From NCBI GenBank assembly GCA_023101885.1, contig JALPQD010000304.1:124001-188000 (forward strand): 64,000 nucleotides of DNA. Direction: 5' to 3'. The DNA is from Typhlomys cinereus (lineage: Eukaryota; Chordata; Mammalia; Rodentia; Platacanthomyidae). Shown here piece by piece: positions 24,771 through 35,374 of this stretch; within the stretch, counting starts at the first letter, position 1, and the number at the start of each line of letters is the position of its first letter. Both the position numbers and the translations under genes were made by a program. Below the pieces are notes generated by a model. It had not been told where the DNA came from and searched no databases. It was given only the letters and a program-made list of their open reading frames with translations.

Positions 24771-25025
24771 CAGGGACCAACTGTGTGCTAGGCAAGCGGC
24801 CCTACTACCAAATAACCACCAGAGGTGTCCGTATGCATGTGCACCAGGGGTCAGTAAACTCGATCTGTAAAAGCCTGAGGCCTTATCATAGCTTCTTAGT
24901 TGTGCTACCATAAACAGCATGTAAAATGAATGAGTGTGGTTGTATTCCAATATAACTTTATTCATGAACCCTGAACTTTTGAATTTTATATAACTTGTAA
25001 GTGCCACAAAATATTCTTCTTCTTG

Positions 25026-25238
25026 GGGGCTGGAGAGGTGGCTCAGGGGTTAAGCCTCTGCCTTCCAGGCAGAAAGTCCTGAGTTCAGATCCTAGACCCC
25101 ACGTATAGAAGTCAGGCGGAAGCAGAGCAGCCTGTGTTTCTGGTCCTAGTAGGGCGGAGCCTGTGAATCCCAGGACAGACAGAGTAAACAAGGAGGATGT
25201 GGAGGCGGTCCATGGTGGTTCCCGAATTCGCCCGTGAT

Positions 25239-25281
<43 letters not shown>

Positions 25282-25351
25282 ACACACACACACCACACAC
25301 CACACACACACATACACACACGCACAACTGAATAAATAAAATTAAAAAAAT
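25026..25351 (+). mobile_element. SINE, younger subfamily
   Basis: Head GGGGCTGGAGAGGTGGCTCA through CACGTATAGAAGTCAGGCGG; long CA-rich run 25241-25325; end CAACTGAATAAATAAAAT. Flanked by ATATTCTTCTT (25011-25021 and 25352-25362). It lies about 170 bases from Armh4 exon 4. Confidence 0.87.
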
Positions 25352-25516
25352 ATATTCTTCTTTGCAACCACTTAAACATGTAAAAAGCCATTCTTTGCTT
25401 ACAGGCAAAGGGAAAATTGTGGCAGGCCAGATCTAGTTGGGCCACGCATTTAACCCTGTGGTATAAACACACATCTACTTAGTCATTTCTGAAAACTGTG
25501 GTGAGCTACAGGATAC

Positions 25517-25708
25517 CTTCAGATTCGAATTGTTCCAGACCATAGGAGGCAGTTGTAGTCGGGAAGCTGACTGAGAGCACAGTTCTTCCCTCGGAAGGAA
25601 GCGCTGGGGAAATGGTGGGCGGCTCTGCTGTCACCCCAGTGGCTGTCACTGGGGAGCCCAAAACTGGATCAAACTCCTCATCTGGTCCCGTGACTGTGTC
25701 CACTGGGT
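25517..25708 (-). CDS. Armh4: Armh4 exon 4: distal ectodomain
   Basis: 192 bases (64 codons), phase 1 to phase 1. The acceptor is TATGTTTGACAG before ACCCAGTGG. It encodes DPVDTVTGPDEEFDPVLG and, later, TTASYGLEQFESE, both conserved with human ARMH4. The exon ends GAAG before GTATCC, a second weak donor. It runs a few residues shorter than the human segment in the middle of the exon. Confidence 0.9.
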
Positions 25709-26319
25709 CTGTCAAACATAAGAGATAGGATTTGACCTATAAGATAATCGTAGAAAACATGCAAACATTGTCTTGTGGTTTTTAAACAAGAAGCCGCAAT
25801 GAAACCAGTATCTTACACACAGAGCTTCAATACTGTGACACGTGCTGTAGCAATCCAGCTGCACACCAGCACTTTATCACCCAGGAAAAAATATTGCCTC
25901 CAATCAAAATCTGGCTTTTTAAGTTGTAATGTCCCATTTATTCTACTGGCAACAAAATAAGCGCTGCAGGATTTTGTACAGCGTGATACCAAAGGGGGAA
26001 AGTTCAACAAGAATGTACTTAAATATATGCCAAAGAGGACTTTGGAAAGACCAAGTATGCTTCTCAAATCATGTCAAAGAGTAAAAGCCCAAGACTGACA
26101 GCAACAGACTCAACTTCAAGGTATATACATCAAGTCCCAGGCTTCCCGAATCCAAAGACTCTTAAGACAGAAGAAACATGAAAACCTGGTGGAACATCAA
26201 GATATCTCAAGGCTAGGAAGTAAAAATTCTCCCACTTTTTAGTACATCCCAACTTTTTGAATCTAGATCTCTTTGACCAGAGAGCCTGAGAAATACTTTT
26301 TACAGTTATTTCTCTTGCA

Positions 26320-26408
26320 GGGGAGGGGCATGTGGAGGTCATAGGATAGCTTGTGAGAGTTAGTTCCCTCCCTCCATTATGCGGATGACAGATTGAACTC
26401 AGGCTAAT
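26320..26408 (-). mobile_element. SINE fragment (B3-like), minus strand
   Basis: ATGTGGAGGTCATAGGATAG through GACAGATTGAACTCAGGC. Short and diverged. Confidence 0.4.
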
Positions 26409-26573
26409 AGGTAACATCATAAAGAACCTTGTCTGTTGAGCATTTCACTGGCTTGAGAAAATATGGCTAAAAGTTCCCAGAATAAAGAACCACAGGATCC
26501 CATATATTTCTTGGGAGGTTATAAATTGATACAAGCACTTTTCAAACAGTCATACATTTTATGGCCAGTTACA

Positions 26574-26643
26574 TATACCTATACCTATACCTATACCTAT
26601 ACCTATACCTATACCTATACCTATACCTATACCTATACCTACC
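26574..26643. repeat. (ACCTAT)n hexanucleotide microsatellite
   Basis: About 11.5 perfect ACCTAT units, no interruption, in the intron between Armh4 exons 3 and 4. Confidence 0.95.
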
Positions 26644-27873
26644 AAAGAGAAAGTCCTACATGTGTGCAACAGACAACACTCATGCACATATTCTTGGTGG
26701 CTATGTTCATAAGAGCCAAACTCAGAAATGACCCAAATGCAAATCACCAGGACAGAAGATGGCCATTGGGTGAATAACTGAGATGTACTATACGGCAATC
26801 AAAACGAAAGAACACGGCAGTCACAGAAGAGTAAGCCAAAAGTTTTAGTAGTAAATAAAGATGCGATAGATCTGGGTTTGGGGAAGGAACAAAGGAAATT
26901 GTGAAAACAAGACAAAGGAGGCTGGCTGCCAGGCAGGAGAGAGGGATGGATCGGAAAGGATCACAGGGTTTCAGGAAGTCTATGGTGAACAGACCAGTCC
27001 TTTGTTTTGTTTTCGGAAGGTGGGTAGGAAGTGTGATGAGAAAGAATTTATCACTTTGTTAAAAACTCAATGGATGCGTAAGAGTAAGCTTTATTTGGAC
27101 CAATGATAAGGTGAAGAAAACCAAATCAAAAACCATATTTTTTTAATTCCCAAGAGAGGTATTCAAATTTTATTGCCCTCAGGAAAGCAGAGTGTTTGAA
27201 GATCTAGTCTAACACGAAGCACTTTGAACAAATATTTCAAACCTTTACAACAACCTATAAGATAGAAAAAAAAAACAAACTCAGCCTTACAGAAGCTCAG
27301 AAGCTTGTTTGAGGCTACAGTCGGAGAGTCAAAGTGGGCTTCAAGTAGTCATTGAAAGCAGCCTACAAAGTCATTTTACCTAAACTTGAATGTTAACTCA
27401 GACATTCACTAGTTTCATGATGCTGAACAAAGTACTGAACATCTATGAGTCCTAAGCTTCCATAGCTAGAGAATGGAACTAATACTAGTATCTATCTCAT
27501 AGAGTCATAGAGTGGTCGCCCCATTTTACAGAACAGCTCAGAAAAGCTAAGGAACCTGCCTGGGGCCACACGACCACTATACTAGCTATGCCTATGAACA
27601 ACTTAGTTAGCCATTGCACTGTTTGCCTCTCCTATCCTGACTCCCAGAAAAGAGTGACCAAGAGGCCTGCCCTTAGGACCTGGAGACAAGCCACCTCATC
27701 TTCTGAGGGTATGAGACATTCTTCACGAGACAGCTTTCCAAGAAGGGGGTGCATGTGTAATGACAGGAACAACTGCTTCACTCATTCTGTTCTTGTAATT
27801 TACACAAGAGATCCACAACTCTCACCCCCACCCCCAACCCCAAACACCGAGTCCAAGCTCTCCCTTTACAGAC

Positions 27874-28128
27874 CTTCCAAAGCAGGGGTCACTTCGAAAG
27901 ACAAAGGGCCAGCTGTGGTGGACGCTGGAGTGGCCAAAGGCTCCCACATTCCAGACGACTGAGTGACTGCAGCAACATCAGACACAGGAGACTGGGAGGT
28001 TCTGTCTTCCTCAGGCTCCCCGCTGCCTCTAGGAACCTCAGTGGTGGACACCAACTCCGGCTCCTGTGTCAGCAAGGGTAAGGTGGCTTCCAGTTCATGA
28101 GTGTCCGTGGTCATCTTCTCAGTGATGT
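27874..28128 (-). CDS. Armh4: Armh4 exon 3: central ectodomain
   Basis: 255 bases, phase 1 on both sides. The acceptor is TTCTTCCCTTTTAAG before ACATCACTGAG, and the split codon G|AC restores Asp as in human (D-I-T/I). It encodes DITEKMTTDTHELEATLPLLTQEPELV and ends at SFEVTPALE plus one base. The in-frame donor is GTCTGT, a poor match to consensus; a stronger-looking GTAAAG lies 4 bases further on but would break the frame with exon 4. Composition is acidic and Ser/Thr-rich, like the rest of the ectodomain. Confidence 0.9.
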
Positions 28129-28439
28129 CTTAAAAGGGAAGAAACATTTTAAAAAGAGACTGCATCCCTATGCTTTGACATCACTATGCAGTTAAAAAAC
28201 GGAACAGGGACAAAGAGCTAATTTCAGGGGTTGGAACAACAAAGAAAGAATCGGGAATCAAAGGTAAGAAAACTGGCCGTTGCTACTTTTAGCTGCAAAA
28301 CAACTGAAAACAAAGAAATTAATGTAACAAAAATAAATAAGACTAGGCTAAAATTGAAAACAATAGTTACAAATATTAAATTAGATAATGCATATCAAAC
28401 ACTTAATATATGCCCAGGGCTTGGTGCCTGATTAACATC

Positions 28440-28850
28440 ACCCTGTGAGATAGTTAATCTTGGGTGTCAACTTGACACACTTGGCATTAATTAAGATCAG
28501 CTGAGACCACCTGAAGAGATTATCTGAATCATTATATTTACAATACAAAGACCAGCCCTAGATCCAATTGGACTCTCCCTAGATCTTATTGAAATCTTCC
28601 AGTAGCAGATCTGATAAAAGGAACCATAGGACAGAAGAAAGAGAAGAGAGATTTTCCAGGAATCCTCCAATCTTCAGCCGTCACTCACTAGCCTACTGGA
28701 TGTCTGCAATGACTTAGCCTGCCAGCTTCAGGCACCAGCCATGTCACATCTGCCATGAAAAACTGTTTCTCCCCTCTGGAACCATAAGCTGAATAAATTT
28801 CCTTTTCTCCCTTAAGTTAATTGATTTTGAATGCTCTCTCACAGCAAAAG
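28440..28850 (+). mobile_element. Old interspersed repeat, CAACTTGACA family
   Basis: Starts TGGGTGTCAACTTGACACAC and ends AAGCTGAATAAATTTCCTTT. Same general architecture with a diverged centre. It begins about 310 bases from Armh4 exon 3. Confidence 0.5.
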
Positions 28851-29454
28851 TTAAGAGTAGCCATTACACCCTGTTTTACAAAACAGCTCAGAAAAGCGAA
28901 AGAACCTGCTTGGGGTCACGTTGCCATCATGCTAGCTATACCTGTGAACGCCTTAGTGGGAGTCTGTACAGGTGATCTGCATTTGCTTTTAGACTCAAAA
29001 AGGGAATAAAACCTGTTCATAAAGTCAACTGTTACCCTAGATTCACCTACTTACAGCACCATCATGAACTCCAATGCATTAATAAAGAGCATTTATAGTA
29101 ACTAAGGATCTTTATAGGAAGAGTTTATAAGTCCTAATTTCAGATACTTAAAATTTCTCAAAAACTTAACTTCTATAAGACCTTATGATCTCTTGTTCTT
29201 AAAAATACTAACTCTAGATGCAGAGCTATTGGCAAGTTCAGTAAGTTACACAGTGAAAAGTGACATTCTAAGGACAGCTGAGTGAAGGTTCAAGGCTCCA
29301 TTGATGACTTCATGCTATATCTATTATTCGAAAAACGTCCTTCTTGAAAATGCTTTATATTCTTTAAAACAGTGGGTATGTTTCAGTAAAAAGCTGTTCC
29401 TTTCCTTGGTACTCACCTGGTTTAGACCAAGTTGTGTGTGTGTGTGTGTTTGTT

Positions 29455-29542
29455 TATTATTGTTTTATGGTGCTGGGTATTGAACCCTGGTCTCATGCTG
29501 GGCAAGTACTCTTATCACAGAGCTACATACCCAACTCCTTGA
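29455..29542 (-). mobile_element. ID-type SINE, minus strand
   Basis: GGTGCTGGGTATTGAACCCT, GGGCAAGTACTCTTATCACA in reverse ID order. Confidence 0.6.
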
Positions 29543-30224
29543 CTCTCTTCTTGAATGGAAGAGCTTTTTAATATCTGATAGATAACAATCTGAGTATAGC
29601 ACGAATGAAGTGCATTAAGCTTAATTAATGTAATTACTCTTTGTGCCATGCTGAGCTTAATATCTACTCTTTGTTCCATGACATAAGTTTTTCCTTTAAA
29701 GTTTTTGAAAGCCAGGATTCACTGCCTAAAGAAAGTATCTCTGGTATCTCAGATAGCATCCATTTTGCTGAAGAAGAAAATCGTATACACTTTTGTCACT
29801 TTGAAAGGTATGTGTTCTCCATATTGTTGTTTTTAAAAATATGATGAACACTTATGAAAGAAAGAAATATATATAAACAAATCTATGTTCTTTGTTTCAT
29901 AAAACAACAAAAAATACCAATAGAGAAAGGTAAGTGAAATTGAAATAAAAATCCTAAAAGCAACATTCAAAATTTCCAACACCTCTTACCCTTTCTACTT
30001 TTCATAGATAAAAAATGAAATCTAGTACTCATTACAGATTTCCTTAAACCTGGCCTTCAAATGAAGCTAGCTGAATCAGAGGGCTCACTGCTCCTCTGAT
30101 AATAATGTCCAAACATGAAGAAAATATTGCAAATCGTGAAAAAGAAGATAATTTCCTCGTGGTCTCTGGTATCTAAAGTGATTGATATTTGAATTATTTC
30201 CTTCAGGAAAAATGTTTATAGTCA

Positions 30225-30350
30225 AGACTGGAGCTATGGTTCAGCAGGAGAGTTTGCCTCCTACACATGAGGCCCTGGGTTTGACTGTCCTGTGACTATT
30301 GTGATCAATAGCAGACATCTTTCTTTTAAACTCTATGAAATAAAAAAAAA
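30225..30350 (+). mobile_element. ID-type SINE head
   Basis: ACTGGAGCTATGGTTCAGCA and CTACACATGAGGCCCTGGGT, then a short A-rich run at about 30340. Confidence 0.5.
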
Positions 30351-31414
30351 AACTAAAAATTGAATGAAGGGTCTTAATTACTTGACTGTTCCCCTTTCTA
30401 CAAAGAATATGGGGACACTGATTCATTATGACAAGGAATGCAATCATATTGAATGGTCCCAGTCTGAATGGATCTCTGTCTTCATTTATTAATCCATTGA
30501 AATAATGTCTATGGAACAATTGTATGTGCCAGATATTATGCTATGCACTGGGAACAAAAATAAGCTGCCTATTCAAAGATCAGTAGTTAAATGAGGCGAA
30601 TATGACTTAGAACATAGTCAATAGTCAAAATTATTGGACAAATCAAATCCATTTTTTTGTCCGTGTCTATAGAAGTTTACACAAGCCCAAAACATAGCAA
30701 TACTGGATTTTATTCTGTAATGTGTGATCTAGGACAGTAAGACTTCCTGCTCTAAGAACAGAAGTGCTTGGAGAATTGAAGCAAACTTCTTGTTCAGTCC
30801 TATCTGAAATCTTCATGGTTATGTAGACCTAATTCAAAGTCCTTTAAAAATCAACTTACAAAATATTTTTTGGAAGCATGTATAAAATTTTTCATTTTAC
30901 CTGTTCTTTCAGGCTTTAAAAGACTCAGTTAAAAGCAAGGTATGACTGAGTAATTGTGACTTCAACACTCATGATATGGGGCAGGAGAATCAGGGGTTCA
31001 AATTCAGCATCACTTACACAGCTATATGAAATCTTGTCTCAAAAAAAAAGATTCAAGCATGTAAAATATCCAACCTTTCCTTTATAATCCATCAAAAAGA
31101 TTTTATTATTTTAATTAAATCCCAACAACCATTACAAATTGCTTATTTTCTATCAGTTGGGCTACTTGACTGAATTGAATGCATATATTTATCAAAATTT
31201 TTCTTGGATGTTATGTGACCAGCATATCATAAAAGAAAAACGTTATTCATTTACAAGCATCAGGCTCATCAGCCAATAATATTCACAGATGGGAAAGCCT
31301 AGAAAAAGTAGAAAATTCAGAATAAACCAGCAGATGATTTAACATCTATTTCAAGATGATTCACTTTAGGATAAATAAGAAAAGAATTCAAGTGGTTTAA
31401 ACTATGAAATAAAT

Positions 31415-31680
31415 ATGTGTGTATGTGTGGGTGTGTAGGTGGGTATGGGTGTGTGTAGAAGAGGGCACTGTGTGTGCCTGTAGAGGTCCAAGAGTGACTT
31501 CAAGAATCATTCTGCATTGCTCTACCTGCTTACTGTTTTGTTCTGGGGTTACCTTCCAGAGCCAGAAGTCCAGCCTGCTGCCATTTCCTCCTGGTATTTT
31601 TGTGTGGAATCTGGGATCTGAACTTGGGTCCTTTTGCTTTTGAGGCAGAGATTTAACCTCTGAGCCATCTCTTCAGCCTC
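31415..31680 (-). mobile_element. SINE, older subfamily, minus strand
   Basis: GTGTGGGTGTGTAGGTGG tail, body GAGGTCCAAGAGTGACTTCA, head as GAGCCATCTCTTCAGCC. Confidence 0.8.
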
Positions 31681-31909
31681 CTAAAGCTTTTTTTTTTTTT
31701 TGTAAGAAATTTTTAAGGTGTGAATACATTTCATAATGATTATGTAAATAAGTATGCTACACTATTATTGTGCAGGCATATAGCTAATTCTTTCCTGTTT
31801 TCTTATTTATTTCTTGTTTCTACCTTATTTTTCTTAGCCGCCACCTTCTAGCACTGGAAGTGCTGGCTGCTGCCATTTCCACATAATTTTCATAATAAAA
31901 TGTTTGGGA

Positions 31910-32110
31910 CTGATAAAATGGCTTAGCATGTAAAGACACTGTGCCATGCAAACCTGGTGATCTGAGTTCAAATCTTGGATCCCACATGGAAGAAGTAGAG
32001 AACCAACTGTCAGATGTTTTCCTCTGAATTCCACATGTTCACCAAGGCATGTGCATACCTGCACTCACACACAATAAGTAAATAAATAAATAAACTTTAA
32101 TTAAATAAAA
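31910..32110 (+). mobile_element. B3-like SINE
   Basis: GACTGATAAAATGGCTTAGC, GATCTGAGTTCAAATCTTGG, AATTCCACATGTTCACCAAG, tail AAGTAAATAAATAAATAAAC. Confidence 0.65.
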
Positions 32111-32392
32111 TGTTGAGACACTTAGAATATATTCATCTACATAGGATTTCAATTCTGCTGATATATTGTCTTAATTGTTGACTGTTACAGACTATCCTAC
32201 AAATGCAGAATGTTCTATAGCATCCCTCAGTTATAACAGCTAAAAACCTCTCCATGTCCCATGGAGAGACATATGCAGGAATTATTAATCTTGTATGCTT
32301 TTATAGAAAATACATGATTTATTTGAATACTGTTGCTCTTCATTAAAATTTTAGTAACTATTTCTAAATCATCATTACAAAATAAAACCAGG

Positions 32393-32612
32393 AATGGAGG
32401 AATGGTTCAGGGGTTAAGCCTTGAAAGCAGAAGGACCTGAGTTCAAAAACACTGGGCAGAAATGGCAGCAGCCAGCACTTCCAGCCCTAGAAGGTGGCGG
32501 CTAGGAAAAAGAAGGTAGAAACAATCCAGGGTGATTTCTAAAGTCACCCTCGGGCCTCCACAGACTCACACTTGAACATACACAAAAAATTAATTAACTA
32601 AAAAAAAAAACA
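32393..32612 (+). mobile_element. SINE, older subfamily
   Basis: Head GAATGGTTCAGGGGTTAAGC; body GCAGAAATGGCAGCAGCCAG and GGGCCTCCACAGACTCACAC; short A-rich tail. Several small deletions. Confidence 0.75.
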
Positions 32613-32722
32613 GAACCAGACATCCAGGTATACATCTGTAATCCACCACTCAGGAGACAGAGGGTGGAGAATAGGTACAACTACCTAGTCTACTTAAAGT
32701 TCCAGGACAAGTCTCAAAAAGA

Positions 32723-32723
<1 letters not shown>

Positions 32724-32758
<35 letters not shown>
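32724..32758. repeat. (CA)n microsatellite
   Basis: About 17 CA units following a short B1-like A-rich end. Confidence 0.9.
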
Positions 32759-32760
<2 letters not shown>

Positions 32761-32797
32761 GCCATCCTAGCAATTAGACGTCAAAGGCAGGAAAACG

Positions 32798-32870
32798 TTT
32801 TTTTGTTTTTTTTTAATTTTTTTTTTTATTATTTATTCAACTGTGTGTATGTGCGCGCGCGTGTGTGCGT

Positions 32871-32913
<43 letters not shown>

Positions 32914-33126
32914 TGTGTATGTGTAGAACCACGGACGAATTCGCGAACCACCATGGACGCCTCCACCTCCTTCTGCCCCGGGATTCACAGGCTCCGCCCT
33001 ACCAGGACCAGAAGCGCAGGCTGCCCCCGCTTCCGCCTGGCGTCTATACGTGGGATCTGGGATCCGAACTCGGGACCTTCCGCCTGCAAGGCGGAGGCTT
33101 AACCCCTGAGCCACCTCTCCAGCCCC
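32798..33126 (-). mobile_element. SINE, younger subfamily, left member of a tandem pair
   Basis: A T-rich tail and (TG)n run, then the younger body in reverse, with the head ending CTCTCCAGCCCC at 33126. It abuts a near-identical copy. The pair as a whole is bounded by CAGGAAAACG at left (32788-32797) and AGGAAAACGG at right (33436-33445). Confidence 0.87.
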
Positions 33127-33435
33127 GGTTTTTTTTGTTTTTTTTTTTAATTTTTTTTATTATTATTTATTCATCTGTGTGCATGTGCGTATGTATGTGC
33201 GTGTGTGTGTGTGTGTCTGTGTATGTGTATGTGTAGAACCACGGACGAATTCTGAAACCACCATGGACCGCCTCCACCTCCTTCTGCCCCGGGATTCACA
33301 GGCTCCGCCCTACCAGGACCAGAAGCGCAGGCCGCCCCGCTTCTGCCTGGCGTCTATACGTGGGATCTGGGATCCGAACTCAGGACCTTCCGCCTGCAAG
33401 GCGGAGGCTTAACCCCTGAGCCACCTCTCCAGCCC
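33127..33435 (-). mobile_element. SINE, younger subfamily, right member of a tandem pair
   Basis: Same orientation and body as its left neighbour, with a shorter TG run (33180-33235) and the head ending at about 33435. It sits only 175 bases from the donor of Armh4 exon 2. Confidence 0.87.
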
Positions 33436-33610
33436 AGGAAAACGGTTTTATAAAGTAAAGGCAACTTGTTTTATAAAGTAAGACCTTGAATGAATGAATG
33501 AATAAGTGAATGAATGAATCAAAATCAAACCCAAATAGGAAGATTCCAAATCATACAGCTTTGTGAGCTTTATGTCGCTGTTTCTTTTTTCTCTCTTTTT
33601 TTTCTCTTAC

Positions 33611-34934
33611 CTTTCAATGCATTTCCTAATGGCTGATATACTTCAGACTCATATTCAGAGATGGACACGGTAGTCTCTGAGAAAAACCTGATGCCGTCCT
33701 CCTCGGTAGAGGCCATGGGGCCTCCTATATTTGGGAAGAGATCCACGACAGGAGCTTCAGAGTCTTCCATCGGCCTCGAGGGCGTGGGAGAACTCTGATG
33801 GGTGAAGACAGATGATCTTTCATCCCCCGTGGCAACTGGCATAGAATTCCCCGGCTGCGTTTCCTGGTCGGGTGAGTCGGGAGCCAGCTCTGTGGCTTCT
33901 GCAGATGGCAGGTCCTCATCAGTCACAGCGAGGCTTGCACGCATTGTCTGCGAAGCCTCTAGACTCTCCTGCAGCTCTGTAGTGTCTCCCTGCCCTGGGG
34001 GTCTTATCTGGCTTACGCTTTCTAGTTTGGTGTCATCCCACTCATCACTCAGAACAGAAGCGACTGGAACAGTTGTGCTGACACTCAGTGGGGCTCCCGG
34101 AACCCCTAGCAGACGGTCAGTTTCTGGCTCAACACTCAGTGCATAGTCAGAAATTGCTGGCAAGTGCTTGGTGGCAGGGAGCTGGGTGTTATCGAGTGTC
34201 ATCTCCTCGTAAGACTCTGTGTCAGCTGTGGAAGGGACTTCAGGAAAAAAAGTCTTTTTCTGGACTGCATCTTTGTCAATAGTCTCCATCCTTGGATTGG
34301 CAGTTAGCGTTTCTTCAGTATTTGTATAAGATGAAGACGAATGTCCCAAGCTATCACCTTCTTGACTTTCAGTTGCAAACAACTGCTTATCCACAGACTT
34401 CAGGAGACCTTGGGCCGCTTCTGTGATCCCCTCTACAGCAGGCTGCATGCTGGAACTGCTAAATGGTTGCTCCTGGTCAGGACTCAGAGAAGCTATTGCA
34501 GTGGTAGCCATGGTTAGCATAGAAAGGCGAGGCTCCAGAGATGCTCTCTCCAGATGGATGGAACCGTGCTTGTCTTCACTGGCCGGGACCGCTGCTGCCT
34601 GAGCAGCCGAGAATAGACCAGGGCTCTCAGGCTTCAAGGATCCCACTTGGTTTTCTCCACTGATGGAGAACACTTTACTTGACGGTGCCACTGGTGGTCC
34701 TGCTGATAGTACCATTGGCTCTTCAGAGAACATCTGTTGGGGTGTATACTCTGGAGTAACGGGGCTGTTTTCCTGGTCACCTGTGCCCATCTTCTCGGAC
34801 TGCCCTTCTTCTGCATAACCAGGTGTGACCTCCCTCCTTTCCACTTTTGGGAAAGCCAGACATTGTATGACAAAGTTGAAGAATAGAAGACTACAGAAAG
34901 TCAGACAGATGTGCAATGCAACTGTTCTGCTCAT
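33611..34934 (-). CDS. Armh4: Armh4 exon 2 coding part: signal peptide and N-terminal ectodomain
   Basis: This holds 441 codons plus one base. The start is the ATG at 34932-34934 (MSRTVALHICLTF...), chosen because it aligns with the human N-terminus and opens a signal peptide: a hydrophobic core through LLFFNFVIQCLA, with cleavage likely just after it and before FPKVERR. The reading frame is also open upstream to the exon edge but without an in-frame ATG. The rest is low-complexity, rich in Ser, Thr, Glu and Pro, with conserved islands LSVEPETD and SDEWDDTKLESVSQIR. It looks like a disordered, probably O-glycosylated ectodomain. I see no clear armadillo-type helical repeats here despite the gene's name. 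The exon ends GGAAATGCATTGAAAG before a strong GTAAGAG donor (33604-33610), leaving phase 1. Confidence 0.93.
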
Positions 34935-34956
34935 AGTGGAAGAGAAGTGTGCACAT
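34891..34956 (-). other. Overlapping upstream ORF in Armh4 exon 2
   Basis: An ATG at 34954-34956 opens a frame that stops at TAG (34891-34893) after 21 codons, running through the main Armh4 start in another frame. Its context is weak (T at -3, T at +4), whereas the main ATG has A at -3. It could lower Armh4 translation modestly by leaky scanning; that effect is inference. Confidence 0.45.
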
Positions 34957-34994
34957 AAACTGGCAGAGTTGGTGATTCCAATAACCAAGTCCTA
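34935..34994 (-). other. Armh4: Armh4 5' UTR segment of exon 2 with splice acceptor
   Basis: A pyrimidine-rich tract ending in TTTTTTTTCAG (acceptor AG at plus 34995-34996) sits 60 bases 5' of the start codon, so translation begins in the second exon or later and a non-coding first exon lies upstream. The segment contains one out-of-frame ATG (34954-34956), described separately. Confidence 0.8.
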
Positions 34995-35374
34995 CTGAAA
35001 AAAAACAAAACAAATTAAGCTGTTGTATATAAATATATTTTGTAAACAAGCTCCTTTAAATTAAGCCAGAATTAAAATAATCTCCTTGCCCTCACACACA
35101 GAGAAGGGAGGTAGGAGATAGCTGTTCTATTTCTCTATACCCTTGAGACCAGGATAACCCAGTTCATTTTTCCCTGTTGAGTTTTGCAGCTGATTTAACT
35201 TGAAGCTCCCTCAGAAAAAGTACCTATAGTTCAAATATTAAGTTCATTTTTTCTTAAACACATACTTGACATGAACTCACCTTGAAGTCACATTTGCAAT
35301 ATTCTTCTAAGAGATTGAAAGTAAAAGTTGCACATCCATTCAAAGAAATGTTTAAGCGTTGTCATGATCTTCAT

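Larger units (their letters stand above)
790..25516 (-). other. Armh4: Armh4 intron between exons 4 and 5
   Basis: 24.7 kb. Apart from the repeats listed, I see no supported gene, RNA or processed pseudogene. Repeat-poor stretches with nothing recognised: 840-1480, 1860-3190, 5200-6050, 7480-8200, 8550-8980, 12120-12790 (AT-rich), 13670-15430, 16600-17960, 18670-20250, 20590-21040, 22245-23635 and 24060-25010. Confidence 0.75.
25709..27873 (-). other. Armh4: Armh4 intron between exons 3 and 4
   Basis: 2.2 kb holding only a SINE fragment and the hexamer microsatellite; otherwise unique-looking DNA. Confidence 0.8.
28129..33610 (-). other. Armh4: Armh4 intron between exons 2 and 3
   Basis: 5.5 kb. 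Left third: an old repeat; 28850-31400: AT-rich, mostly unique-looking, with two ID-type SINEs; right third: SINEs including the tandem pair. (TGAA)n at about 33488-33520. Confidence 0.8.

Noticed and set aside
27588..27962. 124-codon plus-strand frame
   Set aside because: Overlaps Armh4 exon 3 on the other strand and has no similarity; it is a shadow.
33570..33610. Extension of the exon 2 frame (KRKKREKKETAT)
   Set aside because: Read-through into the intron after a consensus donor; the human protein continues with exon 3 sequence instead.
33802..34282. Plus-strand frames opposite Armh4 exon 2
   Set aside because: Antisense shadows of the real exon.
34935..34988. Longer N-terminus starting at TTG
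   Set aside because: No ATG in frame; the downstream ATG aligns with the human start and begins the signal peptide.
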